NCBI GenBank assembly: GCA_037389465.1 | Contig: JAZARR010000172.1 | Span: forward strand, 4,999,501 to 5,063,500 | Direction: 5' to 3' | Source of the DNA: Baylisascaris procyonis | Lineage: Eukaryota; Nematoda; Chromadorea; Rhabditida; Ascarididae | Length of the DNA: 64,000 bases | In this document: piece by piece, positions 24,401 through 37,744 of the stretch | Position numbering within the stretch: the first letter of the stretch is position 1 | Layout of the letters: each line of letters begins with the position of its first letter | Translations under genes and position numbers: made by a program | The notes under the pieces: model-generated | The model's input: the letters and a program-made list of their open reading frames with translations, nothing else | What the model was told of the DNA's origin: nothing | Databases searched by the model: none

Positions 24401-27400
24401 GGCAAACAAAATCGAAAAACAAAACATAATGAAGCGAATAATTAAATTTAAAAATTTACCAATGAGCCTTCTCTCCATAAATATCGTTCATAGATCCATG
24501 CGACATTATTTAGTGGTGAATCACGTAATAAAAGATTTGTGCTATCCATTTTAATGGTCATCCGATGACAATTATATATTGCAACTATCCAATAAAATAA
24601 TAGCGCAATTAATATTACCACTCGATACTACAATAAATATTTACTTAGCATACTATCAAGTGAATAAATATTCGAAAAAAATGTAAAATTTAATAATTAT
24701 ACTCGAAGATTCAATATGACCTGCGCTTTTGGATATACCCTGTAGTTATGTATATGCGAAATTCGGTATAATTCGCATCATTCAACAACTTCCTACACCA
24801 TAGTTGCCACTACTATCATTCGCCACTATCTTTTCTTATAAATAAGCAACGAGATTTCACAGTTACCTGAGAGCATTAATGTTGTCCGACGTTGTCTGAC
24901 ATTGTTGCTTAAAAGGGAGCTAAAGAAAAACATTCATCCTTTCTCATATAGTCTGATTTGATTCCACCGACAACAGATTCAACTTAGATTAATCAACTGT
25001 TATTTCAAACTGTGTTTATTTCAAATACCTAATTAGGATTGCGATCGTACGTGCACTTCTTCTATATATTTGTTAATCAACGAAAAAAACATAGGAAAAG
25101 CTTGATCACCTGCCATTTTTTTAGTTGACAGCAATATTTCGAGACAATTCCATTGTGCGATCCAGGAATGTAATTTTCTTCCTGAACAATAAAGCATTGG
25201 AAATTTTAGAAATAATATAACAACAATGGATAGTAAAACTCATATAGTTTCTTTGTTGAATAGCTTAATTTAGTTGCAATAATGAACCTCGTAAATCCCT
25301 TCGTTTTACACCTTGAGTTGTACGGCAATAATTCACTAACTTGACGGTTACTGATTTCAACAAAAAAATGGCCTTTTTCAAATGGTATATATGATATGCC
25401 ATAGAGCATTTAACATCGGCTATTGATTAAAAAAAAAAAAAATGTGTAGATCAACTCGGAAAGAGATAACTATTCAAACCGAAAAGCTTTCTATTCGACT
25501 AGAAAATACAATTGTAACGTTGATTGATTGCAATGGAAAAAAAAAAAAAACATATTCTTTAAGAAAAGCATAAATTTGACCACTCTTACAGAAAATTGTT
25601 TAGGGGACAAAATTAGCATATTATAGCTAGCCATTTCTATGAATGCAAATAAATAGTTGACGATAAATGTGTTGCGAAATTATCGTGAGAAAAGTGAATA
25701 GATCAAAGGAAAACTGAGCAATTTGAAATTGACCTGAATTTTTTGCATTTCGAGAGCAATTTTCGATTTCGACTCGGAAACGTTTTTTAAACGATTCCCT
25801 TCATATACCATTGCTGCCGCAAAGAATGTTATCTGCAATATAATGCAAATGTTTAATTATTATAATCAAAAGAATTGAATTAAAACAATTGAATGATTAT
25901 ATTTTGTTAAAGAGTTTCTTGCGGCATTTCAAGTTCTCCAAACTTTAACTTTTTTTTGTTTTTTGAAGAAAAAGGAATATATAGCATCATCTATTTTTCT
26001 TTCATTGGTTTTATTTGAGAAATCACTTCTAAGAAATAAATTTCTAATTCCATCATATTGCCATGAGGCGCAATTCCAAAGAAAATTTGCGAGATCGCAT
26101 AGGAAATGGGATTTCATCGACGAAAATAATGATAATTCATATGTAAATAAACGAACCTGATAGATGAAATCGATAAGCACACCAACAGCTGCATAAGTGC
26201 AGAAAAGTCGAATAGCAGGAGTATTCGCTAATCCACCCACTCCAAAACTGAGTCCATTTGTTAGAGAAGTTACAGTTATTGATGGTCCTGCTTCTTCCAT
26301 CGTTTTTGCTGATATTATATTTTAATTCATTTAAATTTTAACTTTTCATTTACTTCCATAACTTCGCCGATTTTTGAAACAATATTTTAATGCAACAGCA
26401 AAAAAAGCGCATCTAAGTACATCTATCATCGACTACAAATCCAATATTTCACGTTAAAAAAAATTTTTTTTTATGAGGATCATACGCCTACTTTTTCCTT
26501 CCTTATCCGTTAAGGCCATCGAGATTTACTAGACGCTTATCCATGTGTCATTTCATCGATCTACTACTACGGCAGCACACACATAATTCAACTTTCTAAT
26601 TTGTATTCAAGAGTCCCTCTTCTGGACACAGTTGAAGGAAGGTCACACTGAAACAGGCTGCTTAAGCAAGAAGCACATACACAATAACAAATATCCTCTA
26701 AGACTTATGCATGGCTCTACATTGGATTTTGAGATCACCATATTAAAATATTTGCCTTCGGAAAATATTATAAAATGGAAATCATTGAAAATATTCGTTG
26801 AGTTATTCATATACAACTAACCGATACGTGCATTAAGTTGATCGTTTCGATTGGTTTTACGCCATGCATGTACAATAATAAAAACATCATCACAACCAGC
26901 ACCAATTATAAGGAATGGTACAACTAATGTGATCGAGTTGAATGCGAATCCCATAGCAAACATTAAATTAAACCTTTAAGTAATATTACTGATTGAATTA
27001 ATATTGAAACAACAAATGACACACATTATTTCAATCCATTTTTTGTTGGAAGGGAGGGGGGGGGGGTATCGGAGGGAAGGGAAGATGAATTTATAAATTT
27101 GTTATCCACTGACGAATCCTTAATCTAATATAGGCATAAATTACCAAATAATCCGATCATATTCGTGCAATCGCTCATCGATAAAATTTGTCCCCTTTTT
27201 TTAATAAATAAATTGAGAAGAAAGCAACGGGTATGGTATGCACATTTCTATTCTAATTATTTGAGCAATCCAAATTTATAGATTATAATAATATATGCAA
27301 AATTGATAAACCCATATTTGAATTCAGGATATTCATATACAAAATCCTTCTAAATTATCGTCTTTTATGATGCAATCGATATAAAATGCATTCAAACTTT

Positions 27401-30400
27401 TTAATACCTTTAAATTTTTAGAAATTTTTTTCAACGTTATTGGATTGGTGTGAAAATTGACATACAATTATTATATTATTATGTAGATTAATATATACTT
27501 CCGCATATGCAAGAGGCGCTTTGTAAATGCAAATTCATTATGCAATTCAAATCATTATGCTATAAATGCGCATAAAATGAGATCTTGAATGAGAAAGGCA
27601 AGATATTTTATATGATAGTGGAATATATAATGCATCCATCAAATAGAATCGTCAATATTCGATTCGTAGATATTGTCGGCGATTTGCATTTCTCTATTCA
27701 TCTATTCAAGAAATTATTGCAATCGTCGTAAAGTGCACTCAAAGCATTTCTGCGATAACTATAAGCAAATATTCAAATTTTTATTGAAAGATTATAATTT
27801 TTTTTGCATTATTTCAAAAGAAGCGTATAACTAAACTCACGTTGTTGCAACAGCCATAAGAGGTCCCAAAGTGCCAAATAAAGCGACCATAAACGCATCT
27901 TTATATGAGAAAATTTCACTGCTGCGAATGTGATTCGTTACAAAAATAAATGTGAATACAAGTATCACTGATAAAGCAAAATATGGAATACAAGATAAAC
28001 CATTACGTCGCACCTATTATATAATAAATTATGTGCATCAATAAAACATCAAGAATGATATCTGTTACGTTAACAAAACATTTCAAACATTTGGAATATT
28101 GGCGTCGAAAAAAAAAGATTTAAAAATTTTCTACAGCTGAAATCGGAATATAACGGACACATAACAAGGGCTTGATCTTCAATGATTACGGTGTTCCTTT
28201 CAGTTGAAATTTCTCATCTAAACAGCAATCAAGTCAAGATATAATCAATCCATACAACTACACATAAGAAATACTCAAAATTATATCGTCAGTGCTGCAG
28301 AAATGAATCATAAAGTAACAGTGCAGTTGTTTATATGCTTTCATTCATCTACATTCAAAGCGCCGTAGGGTAGCGCTTTTATCGGCGTATATGTGTGTAG
28401 ATGGGTGTATATGAGTGTTTGTTCGCCTAGTAGTTCAAAATATGGAATCGCTAAAACTAGTACAGTGAAATTTTTTGAATTCAAGTGGATTTTACAGTTT
28501 CTTCGTTTCTACTACTAAGATATCAAGCTTACCTATTCCTACTCTTAAATATGAGTTAAGCAGGATTTGCAATGGCAATGTGCATTTTTGCCACCTACAA
28601 TATGAAGGCGCGAAAAAACAATATTTAATGAAATGGAATAAAAGCTGTTGACTATTGGCTGCTAGAAGCCTTTCGGCTATTGACTATAGACAAACTGCTA
28701 AGAGCAAAACATTATTTCAACTGAAATGCTAGAATCAATGTTGGATTGGCAATCCTTTCGACTAAATTAATGGAGATATTCGATCGGCAATAATACGGCA
28801 AACTAAAATTATACTTTATAGCGATACTGTAATGGCATTCAACTTTTACAATGGGTAGATCGAAAAGCTAAAGAATAATCTAAATACATACCTCACTCGA
28901 AAACATACCATCACTGCTGCAACTTATATTTATAAATGGATGACGAAATGAACTAACATATGCTAGTAAGCTCGTTTCCCACCTGAAAACAACCTAATTA
29001 CATATATTTCATTTATATATTATACCAGTGACTTTTCAATTACTAGACGATGCTGAACATACTCGTTTTGGAAAGAAATTTTATCGGCTTATTAAGGTCA
29101 CATCAAGCATCTATACAATCGATGTAACACTTCCGTTTTCCATTGCTCGAGTTGATTCAACTGATAGATCGCGGCGGCAACGTTCAAAATTACATCGACG
29201 AATTGCTGTGGTGATAAATTAAGCCGAAACGGCAGCTTATGGTCAAAAAGGAAACAATCCTATAGGCTTTATTTTAATGTAATGCCTACACTGTATCGGT
29301 GGATTAGAATTTACTCCATCTTGTTCTGATAAGAACCTCTACATTTTAGAACAGAACTACCAACAAATAGAAGCTAAAATTTTAGAAATATTCAAATATT
29401 CATAAAAGACATGATTATCCATCAATATTTAGCTATGACGTAGGGAAATTGAGTATGCTTGTACTACTGACATGATTATTATTCGATGTAAATGTAGATG
29501 AAAACTCATTAAAATCATTAAATATTACTTGATAAATATGCAATAATAGTTGATGAGAACTTCAATACGAGTACATAAGATGGAATTTCGTTAGTTGAAC
29601 TTCAATATGATTATATTAGTGAAAATTTTGATAAGTTTTATTTCAATACCTGTCAATAGCTTCGCTAATATATATATTTTGTCGATCCGTTCGAAAGTAT
29701 AAAACTATCAATCGAATATCGCTGAAATGTTGAATTTAAATCTTCTTTTTTTTCTGAGGGGTCATTTGTTGGGTACCTCATTCTTTAGATGGTGATTTTG
29801 ATGATTTCAGTAATTCCAATCCCCTTCTTGAACTTGAAAAGGTTTTAGCCAATTGTAGTCAATAGCTGTAGCAAGTTGCTTATCGTTTTCTACTCACAAT
29901 GAGATCAGCTTCCATGATTAACTTATAATTTACTATGGACTATCATTATTGAAGAGGAAATACCATTTGTTTTTCAAAAAATATGAATCAATCGTCTACC
30001 TTAATATTAGACACGTAGACGATTGATTAGTTGCAGTAATGTCCAATATGAATATTGCAAATTTTTTAACATTTAATGTTTTGATATATATCAAAACTGA
30101 TAGAGTAAAGAAAAAAAAGTTATAGCGCACGTTGATATTACCCGATGCGATTGGTAACGTTGTTGATGGATACACCGGCGAAGTGCTCACCCACATAGTA
30201 TTCGTCATTATAAATATGCATAGTGGGATAGGTAAGACGAAAATTGGGATGTAAACGACGCGATTCATTTCGATAGATCAGACGAAATATAGGTACCACC
30301 TGAAAGGTTTCTTAGAAAACATTATGCTGAACACGATATTGCTTTGTGAACATCTCAGCGAATATTCAAATAAGCTAAGTAAATGCACCAGTAGCCATAT

Positions 30401-33400
30401 TTCGCTTACCTATCTGCCAATAGCTCATCTTTATCCTTATATACCAACCTGTCCGTTTCATGATATAATTTTATGTATACTTATATAAAAAGTGAAATAT
30501 TTCCTGAATTAACGAACATCATCAATTCTATCGAGAGGAATTTGCCAATTTTGTAGCACAAAAGTACTACTGACATAAAGTGAACTTAAGCTATGCATTT
30601 AAAAATGACGAATGTGAAAATAAATGTCAGATTTTATATGGAATTATTTTTATTATTTGCCATGGCTTGAGATCATATACGATGGAATAATGATGTATTA
30701 GAAGGTCCAATGAAATCAAATAAAACTGGCGTTAATAGAAACCAAGAATGCAACCTTTAGAGAGACTTTTGGAATATAGCCTGTTAAATTCGTTCACTTA
30801 AGCACAAACCTAACCTGATTATCGTTACAAGGTCCTGAACAAAGATCGTTGAATGAGCATCTTCCGGATTTACTAATGGAGCAAGGAATAGTGAGATTAA
30901 ATTGTAGAAAATCGGCGATCTGCTCCACCTCTTCCAAATAGCCATCACGTAAAAGATTGCCTGAATCTCGCGATGTTATCGGAAGCTGCAAATTTGCATA
31001 TTTAAGAACGCTATTCGAAGATAGAGCCATCCCTTCAAGTGAGATTATAAACAAAATTAGAGATGAAAAAAGATTTCATAACCTTACAGGCAATGAATCC
31101 AAGGAAATTGAAAAAATTGCTCAATTGAATTAAATATTGACATAATATAGCAAGTCGTATTACTATGGAAAAAGATGCCCTTATTTGGAATTAAAATATA
31201 TAATACTCTCATTGATAAAAAAATCAATTGCACAATTATTAAACGCTACGCTGTGAAAAAAAAAAAAATCTATAAAGTGTAATGGAGATTGTTTTTTTTT
31301 TCAACATTTATGCAAATTTTTTCAACATTATTTATGCAAATTTTATCATTCATAAAAGTATATTGAAATTAATCATTAGAACTTCTCGAATGCAAAAAAG
31401 TTGCTGAAAAAAAAGTCGTAACTGCTGTAAATTAGATTATATACTTTGGGGTCTAATTAACGATGGTTGAAACGGATCGTGTTTATTTGACCCGAAAAAA
31501 AGGGAGATGCAAACGAAACGAAAGTGGACAGACGATAGATTCCTTTGATGAGGAAATTCGCTCATTTAAACAAAGAATGTGATATAGAAGATTGACGCAA
31601 GTGAGAGTTTTGCTTCAAAGAGAAACGATTTAATGCAAATAACTTATAGTGAAATATGTTTTGCATAATTTACAAATAAATACATCTCAATGTAAATCTC
31701 AAATATAACATAATAGATGAGAGTAAAACGTTTAATATGCAAATTAATAATTCACATAATTTAAATTCATAGCAATATTTCACTATCTAAATATAACATT
31801 TCTTAAATAACAAACTTTCTTCAAAAAATAGATTCTAGGGGTATTATTGTGTTCAATTATTCCTCTTTCTAAATTATTTGTCCATTCTTGCAACGAATCA
31901 TTCAAGATGTTTTTGGATTGCTTTTTTCAAGTTTTTTGGGATTAAAGGTGATAATATAGTAATTACTATATATTGCACTAGTGGTTTGAATTTCTATTGC
32001 CCCTCATAGTGAAAGATTTCGTTCAATTCATAGATATTACAATACCAATACCGAATGTAGACGGAAATACACTTAAAAGCATTGATTTATATAAAATGCC
32101 GAAATACGATAGAAAGACTTTCATTTGCTCTGTGCGATTGGAAAAACCTCTCAATTTTATGAACGATATAGCTGATCTGCGAAAATGATTACAAAAGATG
32201 CCATCTGCGATTTATTCGTTGCGAACTTGGCGGATGGAAAAACAACCGCTCAAATGTGAAAAGGAAGATTATCGGATTCGAGCGTAAGCGTTAACTGCGT
32301 CAGCACTCAGTAAAATAAATTAAACTTGGTTGGTTGCAGTATCCGCAACTTTAGAAACAACGTTATGCGCATAAATGCAAAATTCGAACTAAACATTCGA
32401 CTTGAACTCTATTTTAGCTTCAATTTAACGTTTTGGTATGGTGCGGATTTTTACCAGGAAAGGAAATCGCTTTTGTGGCTATACAAATCCTCAAAGATTT
32501 ACTTCATCAAAGTCCATCTTATATAAACATCTTATTCCATCGACAATGCTATTATACTTGTGATTGTGCAATGCAACACAATTACACTGAGTGAAACATG
32601 ATGTTATACGATCAAAATTCAATGCAGATATATTGATACGCGAAGAAAAAATTCATCAAAAAAAGATCAAACCTCAACCCAAAATTTTCCACCACGATCG
32701 TTGAAGAATTCATTGGCGATAGCGTGTTCAAGATGTGATGGTGCATTCGATGGACTATATAAATACCAAACACGATTTTCTTCATTAAAACGAATGAGAC
32801 CAACCGCACTGAACGCTGTTATAAAGAGGGGAATATAAAAAAATAATGCTGTATACCTGCAATTGATATTAACCATAAATCAATCGTTACCATAACATTT
32901 TTCTATGTGATGGAAAAATTAGTATAACATATTAGGTAGCCCAAATTAAGTAAAATGGCTCAAATTACTTAAGCGAAAGGATGACAAAGTTGGCATGCGA
33001 AATTTGTTAAATTTGCAATGAGAGTCAATCATAGATCATATAGGCGAACGAGTATTAACATCAATTATATCAAATCAACAATGCAAAATGTGCTCATTGA
33101 TTTCTTCTCTAAAGAATTTGATCGGCCATTATCGATTAGTGGTGAAGTGTTTTGATATGAATAAACCGACAATATTTTTGTCTAGCCTCTCAAAGACAGG
33201 ACAAGAAATCTTATTCGTTGTGTCGTCTGTGATTCGTCCGGCATTTTTCTCAGATGTCGTTGAGACATTTTTAGATGTCGTTTTGAAAAAAAATGCGCGG
33301 AATTTGACCATTTTGACCAGAAATTAATTAGCATGGCCAAAAATCGACTAATACGACCAAGAATAAGCTTAAATCACCAATCGCATATTTAAATAGAACA

Positions 33401-33856
33401 TATACTCGAAGATATAAGATTTATGCAAAAGAGAGACGCAAAAATTCAAAGAATTAAACAATGGCGGGTGGCAAAGATTTGGTCAAAAAAATATCGAGCT
33501 AGCTATAGATTTCGTAAGTAAGTTTATGATTTACCCTAAATAATGAAATGCTTCCCATAGAGCAATATAACATCACTGTTTTAGGGCTGCAAAGCAATTT
33601 CAATTCACTGTATAATGTTGAATTTTTATGCACTTCTTTGACCACTGCCAACATTGACCATGAATACATTTTTCATAGAATATAACAGTTGTATTGAAGA
33701 AAATGATCAACGCCCTCACATTGACCAATTTTTTCGCTTAAAAACGGTTCATTTTACGCACAACTTACAATGTTTTACCACTGTAATCAGTTTTTGCTGA
33801 CGAAGTCGGTGCGTTTGCTATAAGGCCGAAATTAGTGAAGATATTATATGCCGCAG

Positions 33857-33945
<89 letters not shown>

Positions 33946-34956
33946 TATGGCATATAGTTGTTTATATGATCTTTTCTCTTCGTTTTTATCTTATTTTCTT
34001 TCCATTTTGAGTCACTTTTACTTTCTTTTGCTTGATTTTCGATTTTTTAAATCTGTTTTTCTTTGCATTTTCACTCTCATGCCTCCCTTAAGTATCACAA
34101 AGGTTTCTCAGAATTTGGACATGATAAGGGCATTTATGAAAGTCCAATATAATGATTTGCTTTTCAAAAAGAGAAATAAATTATTTGAAACTGCAATTTT
34201 ATAATAGACTTTATGAGCGGTCACTTTCATTTGCTTGTAAGTGGACATTATGTGCAGTATGTGACGCACTGAGCAAAACTGGTTGTAACTCTCAATATGT
34301 GTCAATCACAAAGTGGACATCAACAATACATTCATCACGCAACCGGTAATATGTTCGTCTTTAGGAAGAAGCGTTTTATCACTTAGTGGTCAGTGGTCAC
34401 CTAGTGGTCAGTTAATCGTTGGAAATATCTTCAAGTAAGGATATCTTTAGTGCTGCTTAACGGTCATATTTAGCAATCTTTTTGTTTCTAAGTTGAAGCA
34501 ATTAAATAACTGGGAATATATACACATCATATACAAATCTCGATAGAAACGATAGTCAAAGCCCAATCTTCAGCCTTACATCGCACTCACATGAACAAGA
34601 ACACGGGGATGGGGGGAGGGGGATTTGAAGCACTCACGTTGTTTGAATGCGATCCAGGTGGACGTTCTTGCAAGAGATTATATTGAGGACAATTTAATCT
34701 ATAATTAAGCAAATTCAACACACTCCACATCAAAATATCATATTTCGCTTAGCAATTATTTACAATGTCTATCTAAAATAAATATCATAATCATAATTAA
34801 TAAAAATTTTATAACAAATTTTAATGAGGTGAAATTAATCAGTGCGGAAGGAAAAAAACAAACAAACAAACAAATAGCAAACCTATAGACAAGCAATCCA
34901 AGATGGTGGAAGAAATTTTGTATTTGATGTGAAATGATATATCCAGGAGATTTCAT
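21472..34956 (-). CDS. Patched-related (PTR) family membrane protein with sterol-sensing domain, about 15 exons
   Basis: RND-type 12-TM protein of the patched-related group expanded in nematodes. Known members act in moulting and cuticle or membrane trafficking; the substrate here is unknown. Exons, descending: 34956-34883, 32856-32673, 30985-30815, 30299-30142, 28982-28892, 28013-27841, 26973-26822, 26308-26157, 25832-25734, 24627-24460, 24139-23930, 23245-23042, 22771-22641, 22339-22142, 21778-21472 (about 823 aa). TM1 lies at [15 protein letters not shown]. The sterol-sensing domain includes [10 protein letters not shown] (GxxxDD, about residue 307-312) and [14 protein letters not shown]. 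The second half has [12 protein letters not shown] and [16 protein letters not shown] (GxxxD), then [15 protein letters not shown]. Two places may lack an exon. Between 30142 and 28982 the open minus-strand stretch [15 protein letters not shown] at about 29160-29206 is a candidate I could not join in phase. Between 25734 and 24627 the family usually has more residues. The start is inferred; in-frame upstream codons reach a stop near 35018. Confidence 0.92.
23431..23620. repeat. Intronic duplicated segment, copy 1
   Basis: Core GTTGTCCGACGTTGTCCGAC, then CTTAAAGGGGAGCTAATGAAAA, lies in the PTR intron between exons 24139-23930 and 23245-23042. A diverged copy in the same orientation lies at 24866-25000. 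The core itself contains a 10-bp tandem (GTTGTCCGAC). Confidence 0.7.
24866..25000. repeat. Intronic duplicated segment, copy 2
   Basis: It matches copy 1 through CTGAG...ATGTTGTCCGACGTTGTC, CTTAAAAGGGAGCTAAAGAAAA and CCACCGACAA. It lies in the next PTR intron upstream in the gene (between exons 25832-25734 and 24627-24460), 1.4 kb from copy 1. Confidence 0.7.
33863..33944. repeat. (TA)n microsatellite in the first PTR intron
   Basis: An uninterrupted TA run between PTR exons 34956-34883 and 32856-32673. Confidence 0.98.
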
Positions 34957-35546
34957 TGCCTTCGTCGACACCGCAGTCTCGCACAAATAATGTTCGCCTT
35001 CTTTGAATTTAGACACTCACAATAACGGGTGACGTTTCGCATCCATCGTTCGTAAGACACCATTTTTGACACTCCATTCATTCCTCGTAAAATCCATCGA
35101 AGATTCATTCAGGTTTCATCGAATCACTTTCACTCCCCATTCTAACGTCTTTTTTTGTGATTTTTTATTAACATATTTCCACCTATTTACTCATCAACAT
35201 TAGAAACATTACGAGTTATAAAATTATTTTTAAAAAGTTAATTGTTTAATAATAAATGTCATTTAAAAGTATTTTATAAACATAAAATATCAATAAAAAA
35301 TAAATGCAAAAATCTGTCGGTAAATCAAAGAAAATTAGTTTTGTTTATTAATTTCACTTAGAAAATTAGGAAATTTAACTTTAAACAATTAGTTATACTT
35401 GTAACTTCTATTTGACGGATGTATCAAACGAAGAAAATAATCTATAGGAATGCGATGTTATTTAGGGGCATTCCAGGATAATATGATAGCTGAAAATTGT
35501 TTCTTCCATAAAGCAATCCATAAAGCAATTATGACTTTTAAAAGTT

Positions 35547-35548
<2 letters not shown>

Positions 35549-35600
<52 letters not shown>
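35549..35600. repeat. (TA)n microsatellite upstream of the PTR gene
   Basis: An uninterrupted TA run in the divergent PTR/exportin-7 intergenic region, about 600 bp upstream of the PTR start. Confidence 0.98.
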
Positions 35601-35601
<1 letters not shown>

Positions 35602-37574
35602 CACGAGAGCATGAAATTTACTTTTTTTATGTTCTTTCGAACTGTCCACACCATATCTATCTAGGTCTTCTCTATTGCATTCATTTGTAATTTCTTCCTC
35701 AAAGGGATTTTCTCAGGTATTCTAATGACTTTCTTTTTTTTTTTAATATTTTCATCAAAAAATTCTTGTTTATTCTAATCATCTAGCAGTACGAATCTCT
35801 TTTTCCTTTACGCTTTATTTTATTTAATTTTTTTCTGTATTTTATTTTCAAACGAATTTATTTGTGATGAATATACCTCTCAATATACTCCTTAATCTTT
35901 AACCTTCCTTATTGAGTAGTCAGTCCTATCAAGCAATTTAGTTCATTCTTGAAACCTTGAATTTTCTAAGATTCTTTATATCCCTCCAGATATTGGGCTG
36001 CTAAAAATTTTTTATTTAAAAGCTAACTCTCAAAACGATTAGCGTACGAATTTTTCTTGTTCGAATAAAGTGGATGCCCTGAATAACGGACCGTTGAAAA
36101 AAATTTCAGCTGTGCGTTGTGTGGGTCTTGAGCTATGCTAGGGAATGCGTTGTGTTCCAAAAGGTGGCCAATGTTTGCAAAGATTTCGGATGTTTTGAAG
36201 CTGTTTATATCATATTATTTATCAATATTACTATAACCGGATGGGGGAGGAGGGGCTTTATCTCCCTTTTGGTGTGGATGGAAAGAAAACTTTGTAATTG
36301 AATTCCCCTGGTGAACAATTTTTTATTAAGAAAATTTGTAATTTGTAATAACCAGCCATTTGAGCCGCTCGGGTTTTATAGTGTAATTTTATGGTATATG
36401 TGATCCGTTGATACTATAAAGTGGATCCGTTGATTCATAAGATCATATGCAAATTTTACAGGATGTAGGCTTGAAAGCAGTACATTAAATGAAGACTGAT
36501 AACGATATTGTAATGTTTGAGCCGTCGAAGTTCATTGTAGATTGTTTGCAACCTAAAAAAACTCTTTCAAACGGTAAATTAGCTGTGCATGTTGGGCGTC
36601 GAATTCTTCGGCGTCAATTTATAATCTGTGCAACGTGAAAGTAAAGCTATTGCAAAAAAAAAGTATTCTCTACGATTTACAGCATGGATTTGTTGAATAT
36701 TTTCGAGAGGTTTTCAAATGCCAACCCATTTTTTAACGCATGATGTTACTATATTCGCTCTTTATTTGATTTCTGTAACAGATTGTTAGGGGGTAACCAA
36801 ACGTGTTGCGGTGCCGGTACCAATTTTTCGTAGTTCACTATGATTCATACTAGTATTCGGTAGGGGTATCCTGCGTTGGGGGAGGGGAGGGGTGGCGGTG
36901 AACTGCAAACACTAGTTCATACAATACAGTTTACTCTAGTAATCTAAAAATGAGGCTAGCTATGGACGTCAAAGATAATGAAGGTAAATGTTTGGTTTTT
37001 CAAAGTAACGGTACATTGGCTTTTACCTTTCTTCTTGCATTCTTCCCTATATTCATTCATAGCATCCGAAAGGAATCTGACCACTTTCCGCTGGTCTTAC
37101 CCAATCCAAAAATCTATATATTCCATATAAACTTGCGCTTAACTCCAACTTTGGTTCAGTTGGAGTCATTTAGCCACAATTGTGGATCATCTTTCGGTTA
37201 TTTATGAATAAAAGTCATTGTATATTGTGCACTATTGAAAATCATTTCAATTATACAAAAACATATTATTTTAAGTTCATAAATTTGTCTCATTTTTTAG
37301 TCCCATCTAATTTCTAACAGATTTTTTTTTGCTCAATTTAATATTTTTTGTTTAGTTTCAAATGCAATTAGTGTGCTATTTTTGTGTTATTTCCTATCTT
37401 CTAATCTCTATTATTATTCATATCTCTAGACCACAGTGATGATATATTGCGACATTATTATCACCTTTTTATCACTTAATTTCACTTTTAAAAATAAATT
37501 GAATTCAACATTTTTATTCGCTTTTTTTTTTTTTTGTTTTATCAGTGTAACTTCTAGAGTGATATGCAAATTGA

Positions 37575-37618
37575 TATTCTACAAAGAATCATTTGATAAA
37601 ATGATTCTTTGTAGAATA
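37575..37618. repeat. Perfect 20-bp-stem, 4-nt-loop inverted repeat upstream of exportin-7
   Basis: The left arm at 37575-37594 and the right arm at 37599-37618 are perfectly complementary around GATA; the arm core is CTACAAAGAATCATTT. It sits 53 bp before the T-rich acceptor of the exportin-7 leader. It is too short for a typical animal pre-miRNA. It may be a fold-back repeat or a regulatory structure. Confidence 0.9.
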
Positions 37619-37670
37619 AAATATGAGTTTTTTTTGGAGTTTAAATAATTTTTTTTTCTTTGGTGTTTGC

Positions 37671-37744
37671 AGTTGGATTGGAGTCGGAGGGATTTGTAAT
37701 ATCTCAGCTGGTTAAGCGTATTATTATATTGCCCATCAATAATG
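37671..37744 (+). promoter_or_regulatory. Possible trans-splice acceptor and 5' UTR of exportin-7
   Basis: A T-rich tract followed by GTTTGCAG ends at 37672. The sequence from 37673 to the ATG at 37742 has no upstream ATG in any frame and could be the 5' UTR. It may be an SL acceptor or the acceptor of an upstream non-coding exon; the sequence does not decide this. Confidence 0.4.

Larger units (their letters stand above)
34957..37741. other. Divergent intergenic region between PTR and exportin-7
   Basis: It should contain both promoters. Seen: a (TA)n tract at 35549-35600, a G-rich run at 36878-36892, the hairpin at 37575-37618 and the T-rich leader acceptor at 37672. An 85-codon plus-strand ORF at 36950-37207 has no domain I recognise. 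Nothing else is supported. Confidence 0.55.

Noticed and set aside
34883..35016. Extended PTR N-terminus beginning at a GTG codon
   Set aside because: GTG is not a normal eukaryotic start. The first in-frame ATG is at 34956 and an in-frame stop lies just upstream of the GTG.
36950..37207. 85-codon plus-strand ORF upstream of exportin-7
   Set aside because: It contains a hydrophobic stretch, but there is no splice partner and no homology I recognise. It may be chance in intergenic DNA.
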